Assembly: GCF_900104475.1 (NCBI RefSeq)
Contig: NZ_FNJR01000001.1
Coordinates: 523,388-587,387 of the forward strand
Source of the DNA: Actinopolyspora xinjiangensis
Lineage (GTDB): Bacteria; Actinomycetota; Actinomycetes; Mycobacteriales; Pseudonocardiaceae
Length of the DNA stretch: 64,000 bases
Direction of reading: 5' to 3'
Of this stretch, positions 1-8,565 are shown piece after piece (the first letter of the stretch is position 1; the number at the start of each line of letters is the position of its first letter). The notes below the pieces were generated by a model, which did not search any database, was not told the DNA's origin, and was given only the letters and a program-made list of their open reading frames with translations. The translations under genes and the position numbers were made by a program.

Positions 1-116
1 ACTCGTTCCATCCAGCCGCTCTCCTCGGGGTGGCGCATGTCGTACTCGAACTTCTGCCAGGCGTTCCACCCCCACCACGTCAGCAGGGCGAGCGGAACCA
101 GGACGACCCGCGCCAC
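1..116 (-). CDS. N-terminal end of a small membrane protein (cut by window edge)
   Basis: The minus strand reads from a GTG at 116 into a hydrophobic segment (about residues 3 to 17, ending in a Trp-rich patch) followed by a polar stretch, and runs off the left edge of the window without a stop. An in-frame TGA lies about 10 codons upstream and there is no ATG between, so GTG is the only reasonable start. It looks like a single-pass or multi-pass membrane protein N-terminus. The family cannot be named from about 38 residues. The overlapping plus-strand reading frames look like shadows. Confidence 0.45.
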   Translation of the reverse strand, partial: MARVVLVPLALLTWWGWNAWQKFEYDMRHPEESGWMER

Positions 117-643
117 GACGAGCCACTTCGTGCGAACGCTCGAACCGCGAACCCTTCAGTTCGGTTCGGTCATTCTCCCGGTCCGCCCGTACACCTCGAA
201 ATCACGCACCGTCCCGGTGGAGTGGAGGTGCGCTGTATCGGCCTGCTCGAACTAGACCGACCTCTTCTTCAGGTTTCCGCGTCCCTCGCCGGGGATTCCC
301 CGGCCGTAGTTCTCGCGCACCTGGACGTGACAGTTCGTCGGCCTCCCACCGCTTCCGATCCCGTTCCCGCTCGGTCTCTTCGGTCAGAGGCCGAGAGCGC
401 GCCGCCACCCGGGCGATCTCGTCACAACCGACGATCGAGAGCCCCGTTCGAAACGACCTACCGCTGCGGTGCCTCCCGCCTCCCGCTGTCTCCTCCGGCG
501 GTGTCCGGGCACGAAACACCCCCTGCGGGACCGCGACCGCAACAGGCCGGGGCGAGCATGGCAGTCTCGACTACCCGGAAAAGCTCGGCGAGTGGCACAC
601 GAGCACCACGCGGAGCACGCGGCCTTACAGGAGGAGTGAACGG
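117..643. other. Intergenic region, no gene supported
   Basis: About 530 bases between the left-edge membrane gene and the gene at 644. Long open frames exist on both strands, but their Arg/Pro-rich translations look like GC-rich shadows and none has a convincing start. The 3' end carries the strong ribosome binding site of the next gene. No tRNA, repeat family or clear hairpin terminator was recognised. Confidence 0.4.
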
Positions 644-1213
644 ATGGGCGCGGTCCAACGCACCGGGCATCCCGGACAGCGGAACTACCGATTAGCGGTC
701 TACCCGAACCGAACGAGGATGGCACTGGTCGTCCTGGGGGCGCTGGCCTTCGTGCTGTTCGGGCTGTTCATCTGCTACCAGGCGATAACCGCCATGGGCT
801 CGGCACCGTTGGCCGGTTTCTTCCTCGCGCTGAGCGCACTCGCGATCGTGTTCTTCGGCGGCTGCCTGATCTACGGCGTCGTACGGCTCGCGCGGCCGAA
901 GCCGGTGGTGGTGCTGGACAACGAAGGACTGCACGACCACGCCTCGTTCACCGGTGTCGGGTTCGTCGGCTGGGGAGAGATCTCCGGGGCGATGGCGGAC
1001 AACGACGGCGTGCAGCGCCTGCTCAGCGTGACGCTGTTCGACCCGCGTGAGGTGCTCGACCGCACCACGGGCTGGCGTGGCTTCCTGGTACGCGTCAACG
1101 CCAGGATGATGGGAACCCCGGTCAACATCTCGCAGAACATGGTCGCGATGCCGATCTCGCAACTGGCGGCCGAGATCCGGTTGGCGGCCGAGAAGGCCAC
1201 CGTCGACCGCTGA
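644..1213 (+). CDS. Two-TM membrane protein resembling the STM3941 family
   Basis: A 189-residue protein. The start is fixed by a textbook ribosome binding site (AGGAGG, 6-10 bases upstream of the ATG). A short basic N-terminus is followed by two adjacent membrane helices at about residues 28-50 and 56-80. A soluble C-terminal half follows with the pattern of a small PH-like beta domain (VVVLDNEGLHD, then FVGWGEISG), typical of STM3941-like proteins. The cytosolic domain probably senses or binds something at the membrane, but no function is established. It stands alone; the next gene has its own upstream region. The family assignment rests on recalled pattern, not a search. Confidence 0.75.
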   Translation: MGAVQRTGHPGQRNYRLAVYPNRTRMALVVLGALAFVLFGLFICYQAITAMGSAPLAGFFLALSALAIVFFGGCLIYGVVRLARPKPVVVLDNEGLHDHASFTGVGFVGWGEISGAMADNDGVQRLLSVTLFDPREVLDRTTGWRGFLVRVNARMMGTPVNISQNMVAMPISQLAAEIRLAAEKATVDR

Positions 1214-1287
1214 GAACTCCGCCCTCCGCGCGCACCAGCCTTCGGAAGCGCTGCTCCGATCGAATGATCGAGTTCGCCCGGAAGAAA

Positions 1288-1303
1288 GTTGTGTTTACAC
1301 AAC
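1288..1303. promoter_or_regulatory. Palindromic operator upstream of the esterase-monooxygenase pair
   Basis: GTTGTGT-TT-ACACAAC is a perfect inverted repeat with 7-base arms and a 2-base centre, AT-rich against its surroundings and about 60 bases before the TTG start at 1362. Size and symmetry fit a dimeric repressor, for example TetR or LacI type. No regulator gene is adjacent, so the binding protein is unknown. Confidence 0.5.
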
Positions 1304-1361
1304 GGTCGTTCGCGTCGCATATTCACTGTGGACCGATCACGAACACGGATACGGAGCCGAA

Positions 1362-2312
1362 TTGGCGCTCGACGAGGCGACCAGCGCGATGCTGGCCGAA
1401 ATGGCGACACAGGACGCGAAACCGCTGCCGGAGATGACCCCGTCCGAAGCACGCGAGTTCGTGGCCCTCCAGCAGCCCGCAGCGGGGGCACCCGTTCCCG
1501 AGATGCACCGGGTGGATCCGGTCGAGGTGCCGGTCGACGGTGGTGACTCGATCCGGGTGCGGCTGCTCACGCCGAACGACTCACCGCGCGGGACACTGGT
1601 CTACTACCACGGCGGCGGCTGGGTGCTGGGAGACATCGACGGCTTCGATCAGCTGGGACGTACCCTCGCCGTCCGCACCGGCTGCGCGGTCGCGCTGGTG
1701 GACTACCGGCTCGCACCGGAACACCGCTACCCCACCGCCGTCGAGGACGCGATGGCGGCGCTGCGGTGGGCCGACAAACAGCGCGCGGAGCTCGGCGACG
1801 CGGACATGCCACTGCTCGTGGCGGGCGACAGCGCGGGCGGTAATCTCGCCGCCGTGGTGGCGCGACGCGCCGCGCGCGAGAACGGCCCCGAACTCGCGCT
1901 ACAGGTACTGGTCTACCCGGTGACCGACCACGACTTCGACACCGCCTCGTACCTGGCGGCGGAGAACCAGCTGATCCTGACCCGCGAGGCGATGCGGTGG
2001 TTCTGGGACCACTACCTGCCTGACCGGGAACGACGCGACGAACCCGACGCCTCGCCGCTGCGCGCGGCCGAGCTGTCCGGGCTGCCGCCCGCCGTGGTGC
2101 TCACGGCCGAGCACGACGTGCTGCGCGACGAGGGCGACGCCTACGCCGAACGGCTGCGGCAGGCCGGTGTCCCGGTGCACCACCACTGCTTCGCGGGGCA
2201 GACGCACGGCTTTCTCCCCCAGATCGACGTGCTTCCCGGCAGCGCGGCGGGACTCGACTACATAGCCGGAGCGGTCGAGCAACACCTCACGTCGCGGCGG
2301 GAACACACCTGA
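1362..2312 (+). CDS. Alpha/beta hydrolase, hormone-sensitive-lipase-type esterase
   Basis: A 316-residue serine esterase of the HSL (family IV) class, expected to hydrolyse short-chain or lactone-type esters in the cytosol. The oxyanion-hole motif HGGGW is at residues 83-87, the nucleophile elbow GDSAGG at 155-160 (Ser157), and the acid and base are Asp252 (HDVLRDEG) and His282 (THGF). All catalytic residues are present and length is normal. The start is TTG with a GGAG ribosome binding site 5 bases upstream. It lies 37 bases ahead of a Baeyer-Villiger monooxygenase on the same strand. That pairing suggests it cleaves the ester the monooxygenase makes, which is inference from context. Confidence 0.9.
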   Translation: MALDEATSAMLAEMATQDAKPLPEMTPSEAREFVALQQPAAGAPVPEMHRVDPVEVPVDGGDSIRVRLLTPNDSPRGTLVYYHGGGWVLGDIDGFDQLGRTLAVRTGCAVALVDYRLAPEHRYPTAVEDAMAALRWADKQRAELGDADMPLLVAGDSAGGNLAAVVARRAARENGPELALQVLVYPVTDHDFDTASYLAAENQLILTREAMRWFWDHYLPDRERRDEPDASPLRAAELSGLPPAVVLTAEHDVLRDEGDAYAERLRQAGVPVHHHCFAGQTHGFLPQIDVLPGSAAGLDYIAGAVEQHLTSRREHT

Positions 2313-2349
2313 TTAGGACGACCGCGACAGCGGAACCGGGAGGTCGAAC

Positions 2350-3957
2350 GTGTCCGAACGCCACCACGCGGAACCGGACGCGATCGTGGTCGGAGCAGGC
2401 CTGGCCGGGCTCTACCAGCTGTACCGGCTGCGCGGGCTGGGCCTGCGGGTGCGGGTGTTCGAGAGCGGCTCCGACGTGGGCGGCACCTGGTACTGGAACC
2501 GCTACCCCGGCGCACGGTGCGACGTGGAGAGCATGTCCTACTCCTACTCGTTCTCGCCCGAGCTGGAGCAGGAGTGGACGTGGACGGAGAAGTACGCCGC
2601 GCAGCCGGAGATCCTGCGCTACGTCGAGTACGTGGCCGAGCGCTTCGACCTGCGGCGCGACATCACGTTCGACACCCGCGTCACCGACGCCCACTACGAC
2701 GAGCACGCGCGGCGTTGGCTGGTGCGCACCGACACCGGTGAGGCGGTGAGCGGGCGCTTCCTGGTGATGGCGACCGGCTGCCTGTCGGTGAGCAAACCTC
2801 CGGAGCTGCCGGGTATCGAGCGCTTCGCGGGACCGGTGCACCACACCGCTCGCTGGCCGAGCGAGGGGGTAGACCTCACCGGGCAGCGGGTCGGCGTGAT
2901 CGGCACCGGCTCCTCCGGCATCCAGGTGATCCCGGAACTGGCCGAACAGGCCGCCGAGCTGACGGTGTTCCAGCGCACCCCGAACTTCAGCATGCCCGCC
3001 TTCAACCGTCCGCTGCGCGAAGACGAGGTCACCGCGCGGAAGGCCGACTACCGGCGGTGGCGAGCGGCGCAGCGCGACTCGTACTCCGGCGTTCCCCGCG
3101 AACCCGCCGAACGTTCGGCGCTGGACGACCCGCCCGCACGGCGCGAGGAGACCTACCTGCGGGGATGGCGGGAAGGCAGCCTGTTCGGAATCCTGGGCAG
3201 CTACGCCGACATCCTCACCGACCGGGCCGCCAACGAGACCGCAGCCGAGTTCGTGCGCGCCAGGATCCGCGACAGGGTGCACGACCCCGAAACCGCCGAG
3301 ACACTCTCCCCTCGCGAGTTCCCGATAGGAACCAAGCGTCCGTGCCTGGACACCGGCTACTACGAGACGTTCAACCGGGAGCACGTGCACCTGGTAGACC
3401 TGCGGACCACCCCGCTGACCGAAATCACCGCAGCCGGGGTGCGCACCTCGCGGCGGGAACACGAGCTGGACACCCTGGTGTTCGCCACCGGTTTCGACGC
3501 CATGACCGGCGCGCTGGAGGCGGTCGACATCCGGGGCAGGAACGGCCTCGCACTGCGCGAGTACTGGTCGAGCGGGCCGAGGACCTACCTCGGGCTGGCC
3601 GTAGCTGGGTTCCCCAACCTGTTCACCGTGACCGGACCGACCAGTCCTTCGGTGCTGAGCAACATGATCGTGTCCATCGAGCAGCACGTGGAGTGGATCA
3701 CCGACTGCCTCACCCACATGAACTCGAAGGGGCTGACCGAGATCGAGGCGACCGAGCGGGCCGAGCGGGAGTGGCTCGACCACGCGGCCGAGGTCGGGAA
3801 GGCCACGCTCTACCCCGAGGCCGACTCGTGGTACACCGGCGCCAACGTACCCGGCAAACCCCGCGTGCTGCTGGCCTATGTGGGCGGAGTCGCCGCGTAC
3901 CGGCGGTGGTGCGAGCAGGTGGCCGCCAACGGGTACTCGGGTTTCTCGCTTCGCTAG
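2350..3957 (+). CDS. Baeyer-Villiger-type flavin monooxygenase
   Basis: A 535-residue FAD- and NADPH-dependent monooxygenase, expected to insert oxygen next to a ketone and give an ester or lactone. The FAD Rossmann motif GAGLAG is at residues 15-20 and VGGTWYWNRYPG, common in this family, at 43-54. The diagnostic fingerprint FxGxxxHxxxWP is intact as FAGPVHHTARWP (159-170). The NADPH Rossmann motif GTGSSG is at 185-190. Start is GTG with GGGAGG upstream. It probably forms a two-gene operon with the preceding esterase, behind the palindrome at 1288-1303. Substrate is unknown; cyclohexanone, phenylacetone and steroid monooxygenases share these motifs. Confidence 0.92.
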   Translation: MSERHHAEPDAIVVGAGLAGLYQLYRLRGLGLRVRVFESGSDVGGTWYWNRYPGARCDVESMSYSYSFSPELEQEWTWTEKYAAQPEILRYVEYVAERFDLRRDITFDTRVTDAHYDEHARRWLVRTDTGEAVSGRFLVMATGCLSVSKPPELPGIERFAGPVHHTARWPSEGVDLTGQRVGVIGTGSSGIQVIPELAEQAAELTVFQRTPNFSMPAFNRPLREDEVTARKADYRRWRAAQRDSYSGVPREPAERSALDDPPARREETYLRGWREGSLFGILGSYADILTDRAANETAAEFVRARIRDRVHDPETAETLSPREFPIGTKRPCLDTGYYETFNREHVHLVDLRTTPLTEITAAGVRTSRREHELDTLVFATGFDAMTGALEAVDIRGRNGLALREYWSSGPRTYLGLAVAGFPNLFTVTGPTSPSVLSNMIVSIEQHVEWITDCLTHMNSKGLTEIEATERAEREWLDHAAEVGKATLYPEADSWYTGANVPGKPRVLLAYVGGVAAYRRWCEQVAANGYSGFSLR

Positions 3958-3990
3958 TGGATGTTCCGGAGTGGCTCGCGTGCGTGGTTA

Positions 3991-4105
3991 CGTGGCGGAA
4001 CCTCTGGTGCGGCTCTCGCTCCGGTCAGGCCCGACATCGAGTAGGTACTACACAACGTCGGGCCTTCCTCGCGAGAGCCGCACCCGAGAACCCACCGGTG
4101 GCCGG
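3991..4105 (+). repeat. Dispersed stem-loop repeat, family A, copy 1
   Basis: First of four long copies of an intergenic element. It begins near GGCGGAACCTCTGG and folds into a nested hairpin: outer arms GTGCGGCTCTCGC (4007-4019) and GCGAGAGCCGCAC (4071-4083) pair perfectly over 13 bases. An inner pair AGGCCCGAC / GTCGGGCC sits inside. It lies just after the monooxygenase stop, facing the convergent dehydratase gene, a position where it could act as a terminator. The region 4106-4270 holds nothing else recognised. Confidence 0.75.
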
Positions 4106-4270
4106 GCTGCGTGAGTGGTCGCAAGCGGCTGGTGCCGCTTGACGTGGCCAGGTTCTTCGTTCCCTGCCGGACTGGGCGGGCACGAAACCCGCTGACCCAC
4201 GTGCTCCTCGTTTCGACGGGCGATTCCGGAACGCGTCGACCAGCGGGCGACCTCGAGGTGCGGCGGGCTC

Positions 4271-5212
4271 TCACACCAGATCGGTGGGATCGGTGTTGGC
4301 GCCGCACAGCACCACGGCGAGGCGCTCGCCCCGTTCAGGCTGGTATTCTCCGGCGAGCAACGCGGCCAGCGCGGCGGCCGTGCCGTGTTCCACGACGATC
4401 CGGTAGCGCTGCCACAGCCGCCGCCTGGCCGCGAGGATGTGCTCGTCGTCGACCAGCACCGAGCGCGCCCCCGTCCGCCCCGCCACCTCGTGGGCGATCT
4501 CGCCGATCCGGGTGGCGCCGAGCGAGTCCTTGGCGACGCCGGAGACGGCCACGTCGGTGGGACCGCCCTCGGCCAGCGCGGTGTGCAGCGTCGGGACGCC
4601 GGTCGGTTCCACCCCCACCACCCGCGCGTGGGATTCGAGCGCGGCGGCCACACCCGCCATCAGACCGCCGCCTCCGACGGCCAGCAGCACGGTGTCGAGT
4701 TCACCGCCGGTCTGCTCGAACAGTTCCGTGCCCAGCGTGCCGTTGCCCGCGCACATCTCCGGCTGGTCGTAGGCGTGGCAGAACGCGGCACCGTGCCGCT
4801 CGGCGTCCTCGACGGCCGCGCGGTAGGCCTCGGAGTACCGCTCGCCGACCGCGACGACCTCCGCCCCCAGTTCCCGCAGCTTCGCCCGCTTGAACGCCGG
4901 GGCGTTCTCCGGCACGTAGACGCGCGCGGGGATGCCGTACCGGGCGGCGGCATGGGCCACGGCCATGCCCGCGTTGCCGCCGGAGGCGGCCACCACCCCG
5001 GACTCACCGATCCCGCCTTCCTCCAGGGCCGAGACAACCCGGTTGAACGCGCCCCTGGCCTTGAACGAGCCGGTGTGCTGCAGCTGTTCGAGCTTGAGCC
5101 AGGTCCTCGCCGCCGCGGGGACCAGCTCCGAATCCAGCTCGAGGAGCGGGGTGCGCCGGACACTGCCCGAGATTCGTCGCCTTGCCGCGCTAACATCCGA
5201 ATGAGTGATCAC
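4271..5212 (-). CDS. PLP-dependent serine/threonine dehydratase-like enzyme
   Basis: A fold-type II pyridoxal-phosphate enzyme of about 313 residues that likely deaminates threonine or serine to the 2-oxo acid. The Schiff-base lysine is Lys51 in SFKARG, the substrate loop SGGN is at 77-80, and a glycine-rich phosphate cradle (GGGGLMAG) follows near residue 175. There is no C-terminal ACT domain, so feedback inhibition of the biosynthetic IlvA kind is not expected and a catabolic or racemase-like role is possible. The open frame extends upstream, but that part is Arg-rich and unlike the family. A GTG at 5212 gives the usual N-terminus. Threonine versus serine preference cannot be told. Confidence 0.85.
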   Translation of the reverse strand: MITHSDVSAARRRISGSVRRTPLLELDSELVPAAARTWLKLEQLQHTGSFKARGAFNRVVSALEEGGIGESGVVAASGGNAGMAVAHAAARYGIPARVYVPENAPAFKRAKLRELGAEVVAVGERYSEAYRAAVEDAERHGAAFCHAYDQPEMCAGNGTLGTELFEQTGGELDTVLLAVGGGGLMAGVAAALESHARVVGVEPTGVPTLHTALAEGGPTDVAVSGVAKDSLGATRIGEIAHEVAGRTGARSVLVDDEHILAARRRLWQRYRIVVEHGTAAALAALLAGEYQPERGERLAVVLCGANTDPTDLV

Positions 5213-5449
5213 GGTTCCAGCCTGCCTCGCGCTCCGGCGGCGCGAGGCAGCGGCCCGAGGAGCTCGGCGAACGGAACACGGGAACCGGACGAAACCACGG
5301 AACTCCCGCCTGGTCCCGGCCACAGGATGGCCAACCGCCCATGCGGCATCTCCTCGACTCCTGTGCTGCTCCACGAGCTCCGCGCCATCCGAGGCGCACC
5401 CCGCCGCGGGAAGTGGATCGAACCGGCGAACTACACAGAAAGTGGATCA

Positions 5450-5944
5450 ATGCGTTTCGTGGACACCTTCGGATCGACCTGGGAAGCGAAACGGCAGTGG
5501 CTGCCGTGGCGGCGCAGGTTCCGTCTCCGGGACAGCTTGGGGCGCATGGGCTTCGTCGAGGGGATCAGTGAACTGCCCGACCTCGTCGTCGCACTGGCCT
5601 TCGCGGTGCTGATCATGCTCCCGATCCTGCTGGAGCTGGTGGTGCGGCTCGTGGTGCTGCCCTTCGTGCTGCCGCCGCGTCTGGTGGGAGCGATGAGCAC
5701 TCCGGTGCGGATCCGCTGCCTCGACGAGAACCTCGCGACGGAGGGCCGGATATTCAGATTCTTCCAGAAGATATCGATCCCGGACGCCTGGGACATCCGG
5801 ATCAGCGGTTTCCGCCGGGCCGGGAGGTTCCGCCGCGCGGCCGTGGAGCTGGTGACCGGACACGGTCGCGGCGCCGACCTCGAAGGGCTCGCCACCGCGC
5901 ATCGGGGCCGAGCGGTAGCGGTCCCCGCACGGGAGGGGCGGTAG
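5450..5944 (+). CDS. Single-pass membrane protein, unknown function
   Basis: A 164-residue protein starting at an ATG preceded by AGAAAG. A basic, Trp-rich N-terminal 30 residues lead to one long hydrophobic segment (about residues 47-77) and a basic soluble C-terminal domain of some 85 residues. I do not recognise the family. Codon third positions are GC-rich, which supports real coding over the longer overlapping frame that merely extends upstream through the dehydratase gene. It is convergent with the GNAT gene downstream. Confidence 0.65.
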   Translation: MRFVDTFGSTWEAKRQWLPWRRRFRLRDSLGRMGFVEGISELPDLVVALAFAVLIMLPILLELVVRLVVLPFVLPPRLVGAMSTPVRIRCLDENLATEGRIFRFFQKISIPDAWDIRISGFRRAGRFRRAAVELVTGHGRGADLEGLATAHRGRAVAVPAREGR

Positions 5945-6000
5945 CGGAGACCCCGCTGCCGCCTCCGCACGGTGTTCGGCCCCCGCGATCGCCGATTCCG

Positions 6001-6531
6001 CTACTCGGGCGAAGTCGCGGCGTCCCGGTCGATCGGCCTCTCGAACAGGGTCACGGGAAACAGGCCGCGAACCGCGTGCCTGCCCACCTCCCGGAAACCG
6101 TGGGCGGCGTAGTAGGAGCGCAGCACGTCGTTGGACTCGGCGCAGTCGATCCGGAGGGTGTTCACCCCGGCGGCACGGCCGAGGTCGGCGGCGCTCTCCA
6201 GCAGGAAGGTGCCCATGCCGGTCCGGGCCATCGAGCGGTCGACCATGAGCCCGTGGACGTAGACGGCGGGCGTGGTGTCCTCGCCCCAGAAGTCGGGGTC
6301 CGACCACAGCACCCGCATCCCCGCGACCACGCCGAGCTCCGGCAGTCGCACGCGGTGCCACTCCGCGCGCTCGATCTCGCTCACGATCCGGTCGAGCGTC
6401 ACCTCACCGCGCGGCCACTGCTGAATCCCCTTCTCGTGCAGCCACTCCGCCAGCCGCTCACGGAGGCCGTGTATCTCGGTGGCCTCCTCGGGGACGGCCG
6501 CCTCCAACCGCCAGGTCCGCGTGTCGGTCAC
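6001..6531 (-). CDS. GNAT-family N-acetyltransferase
   Basis: A 176-residue single-domain acetyltransferase using acetyl-CoA. The core shows the beta4-alpha3 acetyl-CoA loop as RTGMGTFLLESA (Q/R-x-x-G-x-G/A type) after VYVHGLMVDRS. The late YYAAHGFREVGR segment is the usual GNAT beta6-alpha4 element. The N-terminal part (WLHEKGIQQWP) is common in actinobacterial GNATs annotated only generically. Substrate is unknown. It is encoded opposite to its neighbours. Confidence 0.85.
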   Translation of the reverse strand: MTDTRTWRLEAAVPEEATEIHGLRERLAEWLHEKGIQQWPRGEVTLDRIVSEIERAEWHRVRLPELGVVAGMRVLWSDPDFWGEDTTPAVYVHGLMVDRSMARTGMGTFLLESAADLGRAAGVNTLRIDCAESNDVLRSYYAAHGFREVGRHAVRGLFPVTLFERPIDRDAATSPE

Positions 6532-6626
6532 GCGGGACAGCTTAGATGACTCCGCGCGGCACCCGGTTCCGCCACCCAGTCCGGTCCATAGTGGACTTCA
6601 AGGGTGTCCGCCGCGAGACTTCCCGC

Positions 6627-6800
6627 ATGACGAAGCCGCCCTTCCCGGAAGCCACCGAGCACCGCGAGTCGCGGACGGAGGTGTTCGTCGGCTACCTCGA
6701 CCACCTCCGCTCGGCGCTGGTCGACAAGCCGCGGGGACTGCCGGAGGACGAACCGCGCTCCAGTCGACTGCCGTCCGGCTGGAGTCCGATCACGCTGATG
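6627..6800 (+). pseudogene. Truncated DinB/DUF664-type protein remnant
   Basis: The frame from the ATG at 6627 reads like the first 58 residues of the DUF664 branch of the DinB superfamily. Such proteins usually start with a basic-proline motif, then a helix carrying GYLDHLRSALVDK, then LPSGWSPITLM. The family then normally continues for over 100 residues with metal-ligand histidines. Here similarity stops at about 6800 and the frame runs into the 3' end of the convergent oxidoreductase gene, which ends at 6805. The rest of the gene appears deleted. Family assignment is by recalled pattern. Confidence 0.55.
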
Positions 6801-6804
6801 TCGG

Positions 6805-7842
6805 CTACGGCACCACGACGATCTTGCCGACGTAATCGCCCTCCCGGAAGCGCCGCCGCGCCCGGTGAATCTCGTCGAGCGAGTAGCTCTCCGCGACGCG
6901 CGGGCGCGGCCTGCCGGAACGAGCCGCCGCCACGAGCTCGGCGAAGTGCGCGCGCGTGTGCATCGAGGAGCCGATCAGGCTGAGGTTGTGCAGGTACAAC
7001 CGGCGAAGGTCGAACTCGATCACCGCCCGCGCGATGGCCCCGGCGACGACACAGCGGCCGTCGTCGCGCAGCAGCGGCAGCAGACGCCCGAGCTGCGGGC
7101 CTCCCACGACGTCGGCCACGGCGTCCAACCCCTCCGGTGCGAAGTCCCCGATCCGCTCGGTGAGATCGGCGGACCCCCGAAGTGCCACTCGACGCGCCCC
7201 GGCCGCGCGGACCTCCTCTTCCTTGCCGCCGCTGGTGATGGCCAGTACCTCCGCCCCGCGCGCGGCGGCCAGCTGGACCACGGCCAGCCCCACCCCACCG
7301 GAGGCTCCGGTGACCAGAATCTTCTCCCCGCCGGTGACTCCGGCGCGTTCGAGCATGCCCATAGCGGTGCCGTAGGCGATCGGCAGCGCGGCCAGCTCCT
7401 CATCCGACAGCGGCGAGTCCGTCACGTCGTGGGCCTGCCGATCGGCCACGAGCACGTACTCGGCGAAACCGCCGTCGTACTCGCTGCCCAGCAAACCGAC
7501 CGGTGGGGCGTGGGGCCCTTCGTCCCGGTACTCGGCCGGATCGACCAACACCCGGCGCCCGATCCGATCGCCGGGCACTCCGTCCCCGACCGATTCGACC
7601 ACTCCCGCCACGTCACCGCCCTGGATCCGTGGGAACGAGATCGGCCCGCGCCATCCCGCGAGAGCCTCCGGGTCACCGGGCAGACCGTAGGCGCCCTCCC
7701 TGGTCCAGATGTCGGTGTTGTTCAGGGCACCGGCACCGACCCGCACGAACAGCTGCCCGGGACCGGGCTCCGGTGTCGCCACGTCGTCGCGGTGTTCGAG
7801 CCTTTCCGGGCCACCGTGTCCCGTGAGCAGTACAGCGCGCAT
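6805..7842 (-). CDS. Zinc-independent quinone oxidoreductase-type (MDR) dehydrogenase
   Basis: A 345-residue medium-chain dehydrogenase/reductase of the quinone-oxidoreductase type. It shows the GroES-like N-terminal domain (MRAVLLTGHGGPERL, then VRVGAGALNNTDIWTREG) and an NADPH Rossmann motif TGASGGVGLAVVQLA. The structural zinc cysteines of true alcohol dehydrogenases are missing. It would reduce quinones or alpha,beta-unsaturated carbonyls with NADPH. The ATG at 7842 has AAAGGAGG eight bases upstream, which decides the start. An 18-base palindrome 19 bases further upstream is probably its operator. Confidence 0.88.
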   Translation of the reverse strand: MRAVLLTGHGGPERLEHRDDVATPEPGPGQLFVRVGAGALNNTDIWTREGAYGLPGDPEALAGWRGPISFPRIQGGDVAGVVESVGDGVPGDRIGRRVLVDPAEYRDEGPHAPPVGLLGSEYDGGFAEYVLVADRQAHDVTDSPLSDEELAALPIAYGTAMGMLERAGVTGGEKILVTGASGGVGLAVVQLAAARGAEVLAITSGGKEEEVRAAGARRVALRGSADLTERIGDFAPEGLDAVADVVGGPQLGRLLPLLRDDGRCVVAGAIARAVIEFDLRRLYLHNLSLIGSSMHTRAHFAELVAAARSGRPRPRVAESYSLDEIHRARRRFREGDYVGKIVVVP

Positions 7843-7860
7843 CGCACGCCTCCTTTTTGT

Positions 7861-7878
7861 GTAGACAGGTCTGTCTAC
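7861..7878. promoter_or_regulatory. TetR-type operator palindrome before the oxidoreductase gene
   Basis: GTAGACAG-GT-CTGTCTAC has perfect 8-base arms around a 2-base centre, directly upstream of the Shine-Dalgarno of the gene at 7842. TAGACAG / CTGTCTA half-sites are typical of TetR-family repressors that autoregulate next to their target. No TetR gene is adjacent in this window, so the regulator is encoded elsewhere or has been lost. Confidence 0.65.
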
Positions 7879-7989
7879 TACAGTGTGGCAGAAGCACCGC
7901 CGGGGCCGCACGCGGGTAGTCGTGAATCGGGGGTTCCCGGACCGGCACGACCACGACCGGACGCCGGTACGCTCGAGCCGGTCGGCCGT

Positions 7990-8565
7990 TCAGCGCCCCC
8001 GCTTCGAGAGGGCGGGCGTGGCGAGCTCTTCGAGAACGAACGCGGCGCGCTCCCGCGGATCGGCGCGGGGAAGCGTGACGAGCTCGTATCCGAGTCGGCC
8101 GTAGACCTCGACCATCATCTCGTGGGTACGTTCGGCCTCGGCGAGATCCTGCCGCCGTTGTTCGTCCCGCTCGAAGATCTCCGGCCAGGGCGCGGCGACG
8201 AAGACCCGACGGTGGTAGCGAAACTTCTCGGCCGCGGTGTGAACGTGCTCCGGAACCTCCACTCCGGCGAGTCGCAGGTATCCGACCACGTCGGGAACAC
8301 CACGATCGAAGAGCACGAGGCCCCGCCGCTGTCTCGCCCAGTGGTGGGAACGCATCTCCCAGGAGAGCATCAGCTCGGCGAACAGCGCGCGATCGCCCCA
8401 GGGCAACGCGGAACCGCCGACAGCGGTCTGGTCACGGATCACGGCGCGACCGGCCTCGGGCATGGTGGTCACCCCACGACGCGCGAGCTCGTCCGACAAC
8501 GTGGTCTTGCCCGAACCGGGGCCGCCGGTCACCACGACGAACCGGCCGGTGTCGTCCTCGGCCAC
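7990..8565 (-). CDS. P-loop AAA-type ATPase/kinase-like protein
   Basis: A 191-residue P-loop NTPase. The Walker A motif GGPGSGKTT is at residues 14-22. A DRGVPD motif near residue 107, followed by a kinase-like lid region rich in Arg, is typical of the AAA_28 group of small predicted nucleotide or cofactor kinases in actinobacteria. The GTG start at 8565 is preceded by GAGGGAGG, while longer open-frame extension upstream looks non-coding. Substrate unknown. The 220 bases upstream (8566-8784) hold no gene I can support. Confidence 0.8.
   Translation of the reverse strand: MAEDDTGRFVVVTGGPGSGKTTLSDELARRGVTTMPEAGRAVIRDQTAVGGSALPWGDRALFAELMLSWEMRSHHWARQRRGLVLFDRGVPDVVGYLRLAGVEVPEHVHTAAEKFRYHRRVFVAAPWPEIFERDEQRRQDLAEAERTHEMMVEVYGRLGYELVTLPRADPRERAAFVLEELATPALSKRGR

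Noticed and set aside
30..695. Long plus-strand open frame at the left end
   Set aside because: Arg/Pro-rich translation without domains, crosses a real minus-strand gene start and the start of the gene at 644; typical shadow in GC-rich DNA.
4385..5449. Plus-strand frame antisense to the dehydratase gene
   Set aside because: It is the mirror of a gene with a complete PLP active site; only its end (from 5450) has its own start site and membrane helix.
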